DNA of 64,000 nt, from positions 3,150,501-3,214,500 of the forward strand of contig NC_019703.1 in NCBI RefSeq assembly GCF_000317045.1. Reading direction: 5' to 3'. This document shows, piece after piece, positions 8,481-17,725 of the stretch. Every line of letters begins with the position of its first letter. Position 1 is the stretch's first letter. The DNA comes from Geitlerinema sp. PCC 7407 (GTDB taxonomy: Bacteria; Cyanobacteriota; Cyanobacteriia; PCC-7407). The position numbers and the translations under genes were made by a program. The notes below the pieces were generated by a model. It was not told where the DNA came from. It ran no database searches and was given only the letters and a program-made list of their open reading frames with translations.

Positions 8481-9853
8481 GTTGCTTGCTCCAACGGATC
8501 AAAGAGGGTCTGGAAGGCGGCGCGGCGCTGGCGGGGCGCTTCGGGGGTCAGGTAGCTCCACAGGCTTTCCCAGTAGAAGAACGAAACACCGCGCAAACCG
8601 CGATCGCGCACGGCCTGCACCTGCTGCTCGATTTGAGCCATTTTCACCGGCTTCTTCCAGGATCCCGTCAAGATGCCGACTCCCACCGGAATCTTGGCCT
8701 GGGCCTGCTGGAGGGCGGGCTGGTCCAGCTCGAGCAAAAAGGCGTCGAGGTGACGGCGATAAACCTGCACCACCAGCTCATCGACCCATCCCCGCTCGAC
8801 CCAGGTGCTCCAGTCTTGCAAATAGGCTGTGTAGGCAAAGCCCTGGGAGTTGGGGGACAGCGACACGATGCAGCCCGGCCGGGCCTGGTGGACCGCCTCA
8901 GCAATTCGGCCCATGAATGCCGTCAGCCGATCGGCCCGCCAGCGCACCCACTCCGGATCGCGGGGGTCCCGGGGCGGACGAGCGCCCCCGTGGTCGAGCT
9001 GGTAGCGGGCGACGGTGTAGGGGTCGTAGCCAAACTCCACGGGCAGACCAAAGTGATCATCGAGCTGAATGCCCGCAATGTGGTCATAGCGGGTGACCAC
9101 TTCTAGGACCAGCTGCAAAATGAAGTCCTGCACCTCGGGGTGCAGAGGATTGAGCCAGACTCGCTGGCCCACGACGCGATCGCCTAGGTGCGATCGCAGC
9201 CGCTGCCAGCCCGATTCTCGCGATCGGCCAGAGAGCTCTAGGGCCGCCCCCTCAAAGTCGCCCACGGTTTGGGAGCCGTCTTGGCGCTGGGTCAGCCAGT
9301 GGGGATGCTGGCGCACGAGGGGCGATCGCGCAGGGGCCATGAACCCATACTCAAACCAGGGAATCACCCGCAGGCCGTAGTGCTGCCCTTCCCGCGTCAT
9401 CTCCGCCAGCACGTCGCGCCCCGCCCGCCACAGCCGCAGCGTCGGGTCCTGGTCGCGGCCCGTAAAGCGCTGGCTCACGTCACTGGGATAAAAAGTATGG
9501 CCCCGATTCCAGACCACGGGGTATACGGTGTTGAAGTGCAGGGTCGCTAGCTGGCGAAAGGCGCGGTTGATCGCCCAGGGAGCAAAGAGGACGTTGCTGC
9601 TGACATTGGTCAGCCACACCCCCCGCAGCTCTGCCGGTGGCGATGCAGGCGCTGAGGCCGTCGGGGCCTGCCGAAGTGCCTGGGGCACGCCCGCCATGAG
9701 CAAAACCGCCAGCAGTAGGGCAGCCAGCAGCCAACGGCCCGGCCGGGGCGATCGCCCTCCCAGAGCATGCCAACAGGCTCTCACCGGGGCGATCGCCCGC
9801 TGGCAAATTAGGACCGCCTGGCGACCCAGGAGTGGGGACGATTGACGAGCCAT
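8477..9853 (-). CDS. GHL10 (DUF187) glycoside hydrolase-like protein, membrane-anchored or exported
   Basis: A 458-residue protein. A hydrophobic segment at ~42-60 (RWLLAALLLAVLLMAGV) acts as signal or anchor. The body starts ELRGVWLTNVSSNVLF near residue 75 and includes HFNTVYPVVWNRGHTFYPS, GIQLDDHFGLPVEFGYD and VSLSPNSQGFAY, the signature of the GHL10/DUF187 TIM-barrel family. Homologues are thought to act on extracellular glycans or peptidoglycan, but activity is largely untested. Coupled by a 4-bp overlap to the membrane protein downstream. Confidence 0.88.
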   Translation of the reverse strand: MARQSSPLLGRQAVLICQRAIAPVRACWHALGGRSPRPGRWLLAALLLAVLLMAGVPQALRQAPTASAPASPPAELRGVWLTNVSSNVLFAPWAINRAFRQLATLHFNTVYPVVWNRGHTFYPSDVSQRFTGRDQDPTLRLWRAGRDVLAEMTREGQHYGLRVIPWFEYGFMAPARSPLVRQHPHWLTQRQDGSQTVGDFEGAALELSGRSRESGWQRLRSHLGDRVVGQRVWLNPLHPEVQDFILQLVLEVVTRYDHIAGIQLDDHFGLPVEFGYDPYTVARYQLDHGGARPPRDPRDPEWVRWRADRLTAFMGRIAEAVHQARPGCIVSLSPNSQGFAYTAYLQDWSTWVERGWVDELVVQVYRRHLDAFLLELDQPALQQAQAKIPVGVGILTGSWKKPVKMAQIEQQVQAVRDRGLRGVSFFYWESLWSYLTPEAPRQRRAAFQTLFDPLEQAT

Positions 9854-10001
9854 AGCCTATCGTTCAGCCCGCTCCAGACCATCCACACAGCCCCCTTTTT
9901 CATCCCCCTTCAAAGCATTCACGGCGTCTTTCCTGAGCTGATTTCTCGCGATTTTATTGTTCCGTCTACGGTCCAGGAGAGCAGCGTTTGTTGGCATATC
10001 T

Positions 10002-10256
10002 TTACGCAGGGCTGCTCTGGGACTTCGCGCGCTTGAGGACTAGGTGCAGGTCGGTGATCGTGGCCGAAAGGGCCGTGGTGCCTGCCGCCAGCTCCCACTC
10101 TTGCTCTCCCAGCGCATCTAGAAGCCCATCTAGGGTTCCCGTCCAGCTCTTGAGGGGGCCGAGCTTCGTCGCGTCGCCCCGCACCGCCTGGACCCAGCGC
10201 TCTCCGTTCTTGTCGTAGCTCAACAACAGCCGCACAACCAAATATTCCAGTTTCAT
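10002..10256 (-). CDS. Small conserved hypothetical protein downstream of the PAS kinase
   Basis: 84 residues starting MKLEYLVVRLLLSYDKNGERW, with GTLDGLLDALGEQEWELAA in the middle. The beta-strand/helix pattern resembles small DUF4177-type proteins, though no firm assignment is possible. It begins 18 nt after the end of the histidine kinase gene on the same strand, so the two are likely cotranscribed. No catalytic motif or membrane segment is visible. Confidence 0.65.
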   Translation of the reverse strand: MKLEYLVVRLLLSYDKNGERWVQAVRGDATKLGPLKSWTGTLDGLLDALGEQEWELAAGTTALSATITDLHLVLKRAKSQSSPA

Positions 10257-10274
10257 CAGATCGGACTCACAGGC

Positions 10275-13200
10275 TCAAGCTTGGTGGGGAGTGATGGGCT
10301 GACGAATGGGGATCGTGATGATGAACTCGGCTCCCTGCCCCGGGGAGGAAACGCAGTGCAAAGAGCCGTGGTGCTTTTCGGTCACGATTTGGTAGCTGAT
10401 GGACATCCCCAGGCCCGTCCCCTTGCCCACCGGCTTGGTGGTGAAGAAGGGGTCAAACAGCCGCTGCTGGATGCTTTCGGGGATGCCGGGGCCGTTGTCG
10501 ATCAGGTGAATCGCTACGCGATCGCCCTCAAGCAGGACCGTTTTGATGGTGATTTGGCTGAGGCACGTTTGGCGGTCGGCGGGCGATCGCCCCTCGTCCC
10601 GCTCCTCTAGGGCGTCGATCGCATTGGTCAAGATATTCATAAACACCTGGTTGAGCTGGCCTGCGTAGCACTCCACCAGGGGCAAGCTGCCGTACTCCTT
10701 CACCACGGCGATCGCGGGCATATAGGACTTGGCCTTGAGGCGATTTTGCAAAATCATCAGGGTGCTGTCGATGCCCTCGTGGATGTTCACCGCTTTCATC
10801 TCAGCCTCGTCCATGCGGGAGAAGGTGCGCAGGGACGTCACGATGGACCGAATGCGATCGGCCCCTACGCGCATCGAGCTGATCAGCCGGGGCAAGTCTT
10901 CGAGCAAAAAGTCGAGGTCCACGGCCTCCGAGCGATCGCGAATCTCGGGCACAGGGTCGGGGTAGTGCTGGTTGTACAGGGTCATCAGCGCCAGCAGATC
11001 GCGGGTGTACTCGCTGGCGTGGGTGAGGTTGCCCGAAATGAAGTTCACCGGGTTGTTGATCTCGTGGGCGACTCCCGCCACCAGCTGGCCGAGGCTCGAC
11101 ATCTTTTCGCTCTGGACGAGCTGCGTCTGGGTGCGCTGGAGCTCCCGCAGGGTCTGGGCAATCTCGTCGGCCTGCTGACGGAGCTGGGCCTCGGTGCGCT
11201 TGCGATCGCTGATGTCCCGCGCCACCGTGGACAAAAACTCGACATTCCCTTCGGGGTCTCGGTGGATGATGATCACCTGGGACACGGGCACCTCCGCGCC
11301 GCGATACCCCATGACGTTCTCCCCAGACCACAGGCCGTGCTCGAGGGCAAAGGGCATCGCCTCTCGCTGAAAGCGCTCTCGCTGGGCCGGCACCACAAAG
11401 TCGCAGCAGGGAATCCCGCTAATATCGGCATCCTCTGCCAGCCCCATCATGCGGCGACCGGCCTTATTGAGATAGATACTCTGGCCCGTCGCATCCCCAA
11501 TTCCCACCAAGTCGCTGGTCGCCTCCAGGATGGCGGTCAGACGGGCCTGCTCTTTTTCGACCCGCTTGCGATCGCTCACGTCCGAGGCCGTCATCACCAA
11601 ACGGTAGACTTCGCCTGCCTCATTGCGCAGGGGCGTGATGTGGGAGAGCCACCACGACTCTTGGCCATTGAGGCAGTAGAGATCCTCGTAGGTGAGGGTC
11701 TCCCCCGTGGCCACGGCCTGGGCGTAGCGCTGACGCCACTGGCGGCCATTTTCTTCGCCCAGCGCTTCTTCGAGGGTGCGGCCTTGGACCTGGGCGCTGG
11801 TCAAGCCGATGATGCGCGTCGCGACGTGATTCCAGCCCAGGACGCGGAAGTCGCGATCGGGCCGCACATCCAGCACGCTGATGATTTGCTCAATGCCGTC
11901 GTAGATGGTGCGCAGAAACTGCTCGCGCTCCAGCAAATTCGCCTCAAACCGTTTGCGATCGCTGATGTCCCGGAAGATCGTCGCCAGACACAGCGGCTCG
12001 TTGCTGGTGGGACTGGCGATCACGAAGGTGTTGTGCTCCACCACGACCTCGGCGTTTCCGGCCACGGGCTGCAGCCGCACTTCTCCTTGGGCGGCCCCGT
12101 CGCGCAGCACCCGGGGCAGCACCTCCTGCGCAAAGGCGTCGCGCTGGTGGGGCACCAGAAACTCAAACAGCCAGTAGGCCTTGGCGGCGGCCAGACTCTC
12201 GACGCCAGCGAGGCGCTGCCCAGCGGGGTTGAGGTAGAGCACGCGGCCATCGAGGGCGGTCAGGCAAATAAAATCACTGCTGTTTTCGATCAGGGCGATC
12301 AGCTTGCGGTGCTCTTTTTGGGCCTGCTTGAGGTGGGTGATGTCGCGGGCCACGGCGTAGACGAGGTCATCTTCGCGGGACACCGTTGAGTTCCAGGCCA
12401 GCCAGCGGTAGGTGCCGTCCTTGGCCCGGTAGCGGTTTTCCAGGTAGGCGGTGTCTTGGTCGCGCAGGCGGCGGGCCTCGGCGAGGGTGGCCGCGCGATC
12501 GCTCGGGTGCACGAAATCCAGCAGGGGGCGCGATCGCAGCTCGGCTTCGGTGTAGCCCAGCACGGTCTCCCAGGCCGGATTGACCCGGCGAAAGTAGCCG
12601 TCGAGGGTGGCCACGCACAGCAAATCCTGGGACACCGCAAAGAAGCGATCGCGATCGCGCTCGGCCCGCTGCCGCTCGTGGATCTCCAGGGCCAGCGCAG
12701 CAATGTCAGCCAGCGATCGCGAAAAGGTCTGCTCCGCCTGGGACCAGTAGCGGGGCTCACCCACCTGCTCAAAGCACACCACTCCCACGATCTTGCCGCC
12801 CAGCTGAATCGGCGAATCTAGCAGCGACATGATGCCCAGGGGCTGGAAATAGTTTTCGGTAAACTCGCGCGTACTCGGATCGGTGCGCGCTTCGCTCGCC
12901 ACAATGGTCGCCTGATGCTCAAGGGCCGCAAAGTATCCCGGATAGTCTTCTATCCGCAACTCGATGCCCTGGGAATGGCAACCCAGGGAAAGCTGATAGA
13001 GATCCTGGCATTGCAGCTGGGTGCGATCGGCATCAAACAGCCAAATGCTCGCCCGCTCAATGCCCAGGGTGGTAGCGGCTACCACCGTCATCTCCTGAAA
13101 CGCCTTCTCCAAAATGCCGCTGCTGAGCACCTTGTTTTTTGAGAGGTCCAGGAGGGCCTGGTTTTGGCGCTGGATTTGGTACTCCTGGGTGCGCTGGGCT

Positions 13201-14027
13201 TCTTCGAGCTGCTTGCGGTGGGAGATATCCAGGGCAACGCCGATCACGCCGACGATCGCGCCTCCCTTGTCACGGCAGGGAATGCAGGAGTTCTCGAAAT
13301 AAACATCCCCGACCTGAATCGTGGCGATGGAGGCCTCCCCCGCCAAGGCCCGATCGACGGCTACCAGGGCCTCCTGGCAGTCTTGATAGAGGTCATACAC
13401 CAATGCGCCGACCACCTGCTGGGGCTGGAGGCCCAGCAGTCGCAAACCGCTGCCCGCCGAGAAGGTGAAGCGGCCCTGGGTGTCGAGGGTGTAGAGGATC
13501 AGCGGGGCATTGTCGAGGAGGATGGTCAGCCACTCGTCGCGCTGCTCGGGGGAATGGGCCGCGATCGCCGCTACCGTCGAGAGTTCTGCCTCTTTGCGCA
13601 CCGTAATGTCCAGCCACAGCCCCGCCCACACCACGGTTCCCCCAGGCAAAGTTTGGGGATTGGCCGTGGTTTCGAGCCATTTGATCTCCCCCGTCGGCAG
13701 GCAAAAGCGTCCCTGCCAGTGCCAAGCCCCCTGAGCCTGCTCCGCAGCCTGGAGCGATCGCCAAAACTCCCCTAGGTCCTCAGCCACGATCCGGTCAAAC
13801 AGCAAATGCGGGCGATCGCGCACCGCCTCCGCCTCTAGGCCCAGGAGCCCCCAACAGGCCGCACTCAGGTAGGAAAACAGCCATGACCCATCCCCATGAT
13901 GCTGAAGCTGATACACCACCCCCGGCAAGTGGGTCAGCATCGCCTCTAGCCCGGTATCTTCCTCCAAGTTCACGCCCCCGTCACTGCGAAAGTGGGCATC
14001 CTGCGGCCCGCGTCGATTGTATTGCAT
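10275..14027 (-). CDS. Large multi-PAS/GAF sensor histidine kinase
   Basis: 1250 residues with no convincing transmembrane segment, so probably cytoplasmic. In order: PAS (~25-145), PAS (~165-275, closing VGVIGVALDISHRK), GAF (~300-455), then about four further PAS/PAC units (~460-950; repeated closing motif near ARDITHLK, FRDISDRK, ASDVSDRK, ARDISDRK), a coiled coil, a HisKA-like dimerisation region with phosphoacceptor His988 in AGVAHEINNPVNF, and an HATPase domain (NQVFMNILTNAIDAL, DNGPGIP, GTGLGMSIS). No response regulator lies nearby, so it is an orphan kinase. No haem- or bilin-attachment motif was recognised; the ligand is unknown. Confidence 0.93.
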   Translation of the reverse strand: MQYNRRGPQDAHFRSDGGVNLEEDTGLEAMLTHLPGVVYQLQHHGDGSWLFSYLSAACWGLLGLEAEAVRDRPHLLFDRIVAEDLGEFWRSLQAAEQAQGAWHWQGRFCLPTGEIKWLETTANPQTLPGGTVVWAGLWLDITVRKEAELSTVAAIAAHSPEQRDEWLTILLDNAPLILYTLDTQGRFTFSAGSGLRLLGLQPQQVVGALVYDLYQDCQEALVAVDRALAGEASIATIQVGDVYFENSCIPCRDKGGAIVGVIGVALDISHRKQLEEAQRTQEYQIQRQNQALLDLSKNKVLSSGILEKAFQEMTVVAATTLGIERASIWLFDADRTQLQCQDLYQLSLGCHSQGIELRIEDYPGYFAALEHQATIVASEARTDPSTREFTENYFQPLGIMSLLDSPIQLGGKIVGVVCFEQVGEPRYWSQAEQTFSRSLADIAALALEIHERQRAERDRDRFFAVSQDLLCVATLDGYFRRVNPAWETVLGYTEAELRSRPLLDFVHPSDRAATLAEARRLRDQDTAYLENRYRAKDGTYRWLAWNSTVSREDDLVYAVARDITHLKQAQKEHRKLIALIENSSDFICLTALDGRVLYLNPAGQRLAGVESLAAAKAYWLFEFLVPHQRDAFAQEVLPRVLRDGAAQGEVRLQPVAGNAEVVVEHNTFVIASPTSNEPLCLATIFRDISDRKRFEANLLEREQFLRTIYDGIEQIISVLDVRPDRDFRVLGWNHVATRIIGLTSAQVQGRTLEEALGEENGRQWRQRYAQAVATGETLTYEDLYCLNGQESWWLSHITPLRNEAGEVYRLVMTASDVSDRKRVEKEQARLTAILEATSDLVGIGDATGQSIYLNKAGRRMMGLAEDADISGIPCCDFVVPAQRERFQREAMPFALEHGLWSGENVMGYRGAEVPVSQVIIIHRDPEGNVEFLSTVARDISDRKRTEAQLRQQADEIAQTLRELQRTQTQLVQSEKMSSLGQLVAGVAHEINNPVNFISGNLTHASEYTRDLLALMTLYNQHYPDPVPEIRDRSEAVDLDFLLEDLPRLISSMRVGADRIRSIVTSLRTFSRMDEAEMKAVNIHEGIDSTLMILQNRLKAKSYMPAIAVVKEYGSLPLVECYAGQLNQVFMNILTNAIDALEERDEGRSPADRQTCLSQITIKTVLLEGDRVAIHLIDNGPGIPESIQQRLFDPFFTTKPVGKGTGLGMSISYQIVTEKHHGSLHCVSSPGQGAEFIITIPIRQPITPHQA

Positions 14028-14470
14028 TGCGTCAGCGTCCTACGTTGAGGGGGTCAGGGTCAGGAAAGTAGACGATCGCTCAACCAAGGCTAGACCTTTG
14101 GACACAGCCATTTTGATACTGGCAGCAATCCGCAAAAGCACTGGGCAGCTTGCTCCTCCATCAAGCCGCGATCGCTCCCCAAAAAATTTAATATCCAGTT
14201 CAAACCTACCGTTAGCGTGCCCGGCATTCCCCAAAACTTTAACGAAGAGTGAAGAAGCGATCGCCCCTTTGCAGCGCCTCTTGTTCTTAGTAGCACCCCT
14301 TCAGCCCCGAAAATTCCCAGAGTCCTCCAGACGCTTTATTTTCTTTTATTAAGATCTACTAGGGGCGATCGCATTTGTCCGCCTCAGCGAAGCTTCGCTG
14401 TTTTCGTCCCGTCCTACCCCAGCCCACGCCGCCAAGAGACCCTATCCTCGCCCTCAGCGCTTTTGAATTC

Positions 14471-15070
14471 ATGCTCATTGACGCCCACTGGCTCAGTCGC
14501 CCTTCCACCGAAGTTGCTCCAGACCTGATTGGCTGCACCCTCCTGCGGCGACTACCCGACGGGACCTGCCTCGCGGGCACCATCGTCGAGACCGAAGCCT
14601 ACGGTCCTGGAGACCCCGCCATGCACGCCTATCAGCGCCCCACCCCCCGCAACAAAGTGATATTTGGGCCTGCCGGGACGGCCTATATCTATTTGATCTA
14701 CGGGTGCTATCACTGTCTCAATGTCGTGACTGACCAAGATGGCATCGCCAGCGCTGTGCTGATTCGGGCTCTGCAACTCGCCAGCGTCCCGGCCTGGGTC
14801 GACCCCCAGCGCGAACCCAAGCCCCATCGCATCGCCGCTGGCCCCGGCAAGCTCTGTCGCACTCTCCAGATCGATCGCTCTCTCAACGCAACCCCCCTCC
14901 AACCCGGTCAGAGCCTCTGGCTAGAGCACCGCTCTCCTGACTGGCAACACCGCTTCGATCAACAAACTTTTTCCATCACCCAAACCACCCGCATCGGCCT
15001 CACCAAAGGCGTCGATCTCCCCTGGCGCTGGTATCTCAACCACTGCCCCGCCGTCTCCCGCAAAGGCTAA
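14471..15070 (+). CDS. DNA-3-methyladenine glycosylase (AAG/MPG family)
   Basis: 199 residues from the ATG at 14471 (MLIDAHWLSRP). Motifs: VAPDLIGCTLLRR, the catalytic-glutamate block IVETEAYGPGDPAMHAY, the product-site loop NKVIFGPAGTAYIYLIYGCYHCLNVV, and AAGPGKLC. This base-excision enzyme removes 3-methyladenine and other alkylated or deaminated purines. The frame is open upstream to a TTG at 14375, but that extension is Pro-rich, unlike the family, and would make the protein too long. Confidence 0.93.
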   Translation: MLIDAHWLSRPSTEVAPDLIGCTLLRRLPDGTCLAGTIVETEAYGPGDPAMHAYQRPTPRNKVIFGPAGTAYIYLIYGCYHCLNVVTDQDGIASAVLIRALQLASVPAWVDPQREPKPHRIAAGPGKLCRTLQIDRSLNATPLQPGQSLWLEHRSPDWQHRFDQQTFSITQTTRIGLTKGVDLPWRWYLNHCPAVSRKG

Positions 15071-15426
15071 AGTTTCAGCCTCATCTAAACAAGCCCGATC
15101 AGCTTTCTGTAAATATCACGTTTGGCGATCGCAAATTTGGGAATACTGAAAAAGTCTTGTTTTTAGAATGATGCCATGCTCTTTATATCCAAAGAGAGTA
15201 AATTAAAGCCTATAAAGATGATGAGGCTTTGGCTTTATTCGATCAGACAATAGAAAACATTTTCTTACGCATCAATACAGTACCAAAAGGAAGCTTTTAC
15301 TTTTAATCTAGAGACACGGCTTTATATGAAACAATCGTTGAATCAGACAGAAGCATTCAAGCTTCCCAAGCTTCGACTTTAGAGATTTCACTCAAATTCA
15401 TAGTAAATCAAAAACCAAAACAGAAA
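15071..15426. other. AT-rich gene-free spacer with a possible coding remnant
   Basis: About 350 bp, much more AT-rich than the upstream gene. A plus-strand frame near 15200-15308 would read KDDEALALFDQTIEN and end FYF-stop, which looks protein-like but has no plausible start. It may be a decayed gene. Nothing else is supported here. Confidence 0.3.
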
Positions 15427-15741
15427 ATGAAGCCAAAATCTCCCTGGAACACCATCATTAAGTTTTTGGGTGGCGCTGGACTTTTCGTCTTAGCTTCTAG
15501 TCAATTTTTTGACAACTTCAATCCAGTCTCCAAGAGCCCCAGTCAAAGTTCTAGCAACTCCTCTATTCGTTCGGAATGCAATATCAAAGGCAACATCTCT
15601 ATAGATTCAGGAAGAAAGCTTTATCATGTACCTGGAATGGAAGATTATGAATCTACCAGAATCGATCAATCTGCTGGCGAAAGGTGGTTTTGCACTGAAA
15701 ATGAGGCGATCGCCAGCGGCTGGACAAGGGCTCCAAGATAG
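15427..15741 (+). CDS. Small membrane-anchored or exported sunset-domain protein
   Basis: 104 residues: a short basic N-terminus and one hydrophobic segment (FLGGAGLFVLASSQFF, ~13-28), a Ser/Pro-rich linker, then a compact C-terminal domain (~50-104) with CNIKGNIS, YHVPGMEDYE, GERWFCTENEAIASGW. The paired Cys and the Y-x-P-G...GERWFC pattern match the sunset domain often found beside thermonuclease-type domains in cyanobacteria. The domain's function is unknown. Composition is AT-rich and it lies next to a transposase remnant. Confidence 0.72.
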   Translation: MKPKSPWNTIIKFLGGAGLFVLASSQFFDNFNPVSKSPSQSSSNSSIRSECNIKGNISIDSGRKLYHVPGMEDYESTRIDQSAGERWFCTENEAIASGWTRAPR

Positions 15742-15823
15742 AGAAAAATCTCTCGAAATCAGTGCCCCTGTCAATAGATTTTTTTGGTGATAACCACCTA
15801 ACAAGAAATGATCAGTCAATACA

Positions 15824-15997
15824 TCAATTCTTGTAGAAACTCTTTGCCGTAGAGAGAATTGCACGAGTAGCAGGGGCAATTAGCTCAGAAACGCATTTGC
15901 TAACCCCGAAGCACTCCGCCACTGCGCGAATTGATGTGTTTCCTTGCTTAGAGACCTCAATGATTTTTTGGCGCAGGTCTCTAGAGTAAGCTGGCAT
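15824..15997 (-). pseudogene. IS630-family transposase N-terminal fragment
   Basis: An ATG at 15997 opens a 57-codon frame starting MPAYSRDLRQKIIEVSKQG and continuing NTSIRAVAECFGVSK, the N-terminal helix-turn-helix of IS630 (Tc1/mariner-like) transposases. After about residue 40 the similarity fades, and the frame stops at 15824 without any catalytic DDE domain. No terminal inverted repeats were found. This is a decayed fragment, not a mobile copy. Confidence 0.75.
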
Positions 15998-16063
15998 GAT
16001 GGCATTTTGATGTTATGGCTTATCTTATAGTGTCTGATAATTGTGAAAACCGCTGTATTAAAA

Positions 16064-16927
16064 TCATGAGAAGCCCATTAAGATCAAATGCTTGACGTAG
16101 CACACACTTAATTCACTTACCGAAAGTATTGATTCTTGATTACAAGGATTCAAATGACAGATCGCAATAAAAAAGTGAATTTCCTTCTTGTCTTTTGGTT
16201 TTACAGCTCTGACATAGACGGGAATCATTGGAATATAGGCTGGCACCTTAGATCGCAAAGCAAGTATTGGATAAACCAGCTTATGTTTTGACAATGACTC
16301 AAAACTATCAGATGTTTTCGCTTCAATTACAAATAGGGTTTCTCGCTTGTTTTTCCTTCCAACAAATAAAGCATCTATTTCAACTTGGCCATTGATATGA
16401 TTCCACGCTGAGGGTGCCAAAGGACTTGGTTTAAAGTCAAACGTAAAGGTTCCTTGACCAGACGCAGGCGCAGCTAGGCCACCTTGCTCTTCAACCTGTA
16501 AGGCTGCAGCAAGTAATCCTGAGGATGTTGCTAAATTGATGAGCGAATTTTCCGTAAGATTTGCAAGCAGATTAAAAGCAAACAACTGTCTTATAGAAAC
16601 ATTGGGCAAGAATATTTCTGGCTCAACGCCATCAAAAATCAGCTTGTCTATCAAAAAATATTCTGACCAATCACTAGAATTATGAAGTTTTGCCAATCCA
16701 AAATATGTATTTGAGTCGTTAAATCTACAACCCAACCGAAAAACCATATATTCATTTTTACGAAGCTCTGGCTTCAAATCTTCTAATTTTTGAATTGAAA
16801 TACAGGCAGCCGTCTTTTGAGACTTAATCTCATACTCTTTAAGATAGCCTTGAAAAGATTGAGGCTCTGAGTAGCAAACTCCTTGACTTTTCAAGATAGA
16901 GATTGCCTGATCAAAAACACCACTCAT
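16064..16927 (-). CDS. PD-(D/E)XK-like nuclease candidate of unknown family
   Basis: 287 residues. The C-terminal half carries QVEIDALFVGRKNKRE followed by TLFVIEAKTSDSF: Asp185 and Glu202-x-Lys204 spaced as in PD-(D/E)XK restriction-type nucleases, then a helix with KHKLVYPILALRS. The N-terminal ~150 residues look like a recognition or winged-helix region. It resembles uncharacterised restriction-endonuclease-like proteins (DUF6997-like), an assignment made by pattern only. AT-rich; it follows the truncated HNH-family gene by 65 bp on the same strand and lies next to an IS630 remnant. Confidence 0.55.
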   Translation of the reverse strand: MSGVFDQAISILKSQGVCYSEPQSFQGYLKEYEIKSQKTAACISIQKLEDLKPELRKNEYMVFRLGCRFNDSNTYFGLAKLHNSSDWSEYFLIDKLIFDGVEPEIFLPNVSIRQLFAFNLLANLTENSLINLATSSGLLAAALQVEEQGGLAAPASGQGTFTFDFKPSPLAPSAWNHINGQVEIDALFVGRKNKRETLFVIEAKTSDSFESLSKHKLVYPILALRSKVPAYIPMIPVYVRAVKPKDKKEIHFFIAICHLNPCNQESILSVSELSVCYVKHLILMGFS

Positions 16928-16992
16928 ACTTGAATAGTTTAGACAGTGATATTGACTGAGATGTTTTAGCTAGAGAACCAAAGCCAAAAGCC

Positions 16993-17652
16993 CTAGCGCA
17001 GTTTTTCAGCCATTTGGTCAACGCCTGGATTGGATCGTTCCATATAGTCTACCCACGCATCAAACGCCCAGTCTTGAATTTGGGCATCATTTTCTTGTAG
17101 ATAAGTCGCCCAATCAGGGTGAACGATGATCGCCTGTGCATCATCGGTAAAAGTGTAGAGTGGCTTGCGAGTTTCAAACTCGTCTTGGGACAGCACCAAA
17201 ATCTTTTGATTAACCTGGGCATCCTTAACCCTTACTAGTTCGTCATCAAAGAAGGGGCGGATCAGGCGAAAAGGGACATAGCGCAAGAGTTCAACAGTGG
17301 AATCGACGACCCGGCCCTGAACCATTCCTCGAAGATCACTCCGACTAACATCGCTAACGCGAAACAAGGATTTTGGCAGAGCATCGTCTAATTCTTTCAG
17401 CTTCTCTACAATTCGATCTTGTACCCCAAATTTCAGTTGGTAGATAAAGTAAGGTCTCCAAGCTCTAGCCAACATCTCTACTACTACATCCTTAAGCAGG
17501 ATTGGCATAGAAACATCAAACTGGCGTTGATGCAATCTATCTATCAGCCCCAGAAAGAATAGATATTTATAAGAATTCGTTGTGTGATCAAACAATCGGC
17601 TTAGTGCCTCAGTATTCAGAGCTTCAGAGGGGGATAATCTCATAGTCACCAT
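16993..17652 (-). CDS. HNH-endonuclease-family protein lacking the HNH domain
   Basis: 219 residues. The N-terminus LSRLFDHTTNSYKYLFFLGLIDRL and the late block VHPDWATYLQENDAQ, then WVDYMERSNPGV, follow the non-catalytic part of a known group of phage-defence-like HNH proteins. In those proteins the HNH catalytic domain comes next, but here the gene stops right after MAEKLR. The 65 bp downstream do not restore a frame with HNH residues. It is either a decayed nuclease or a domain retained as partner of the PD-(D/E)XK-like gene downstream. Start at 17652 or the ATG at 17643. Confidence 0.55.
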   Translation of the reverse strand: MVTMRLSPSEALNTEALSRLFDHTTNSYKYLFFLGLIDRLHQRQFDVSMPILLKDVVVEMLARAWRPYFIYQLKFGVQDRIVEKLKELDDALPKSLFRVSDVSRSDLRGMVQGRVVDSTVELLRYVPFRLIRPFFDDELVRVKDAQVNQKILVLSQDEFETRKPLYTFTDDAQAIIVHPDWATYLQENDAQIQDWAFDAWVDYMERSNPGVDQMAEKLR

Positions 17653-17725
17653 ACTTCCTTAGTAGTATTTTCGGGTCTGTGGGCGATCGCCTGCTGCTCT
17701 GGGAAACAAAAATTCTTAGATAAGG

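Noticed and set aside
10746-12389. 547-codon open frame antisense to the PAS kinase
   Set aside because: It mirrors the kinase reading frame on the other strand in GC-rich DNA; its translation is His/Gly/Gln-rich with no domain, while the kinase frame is full of family motifs.
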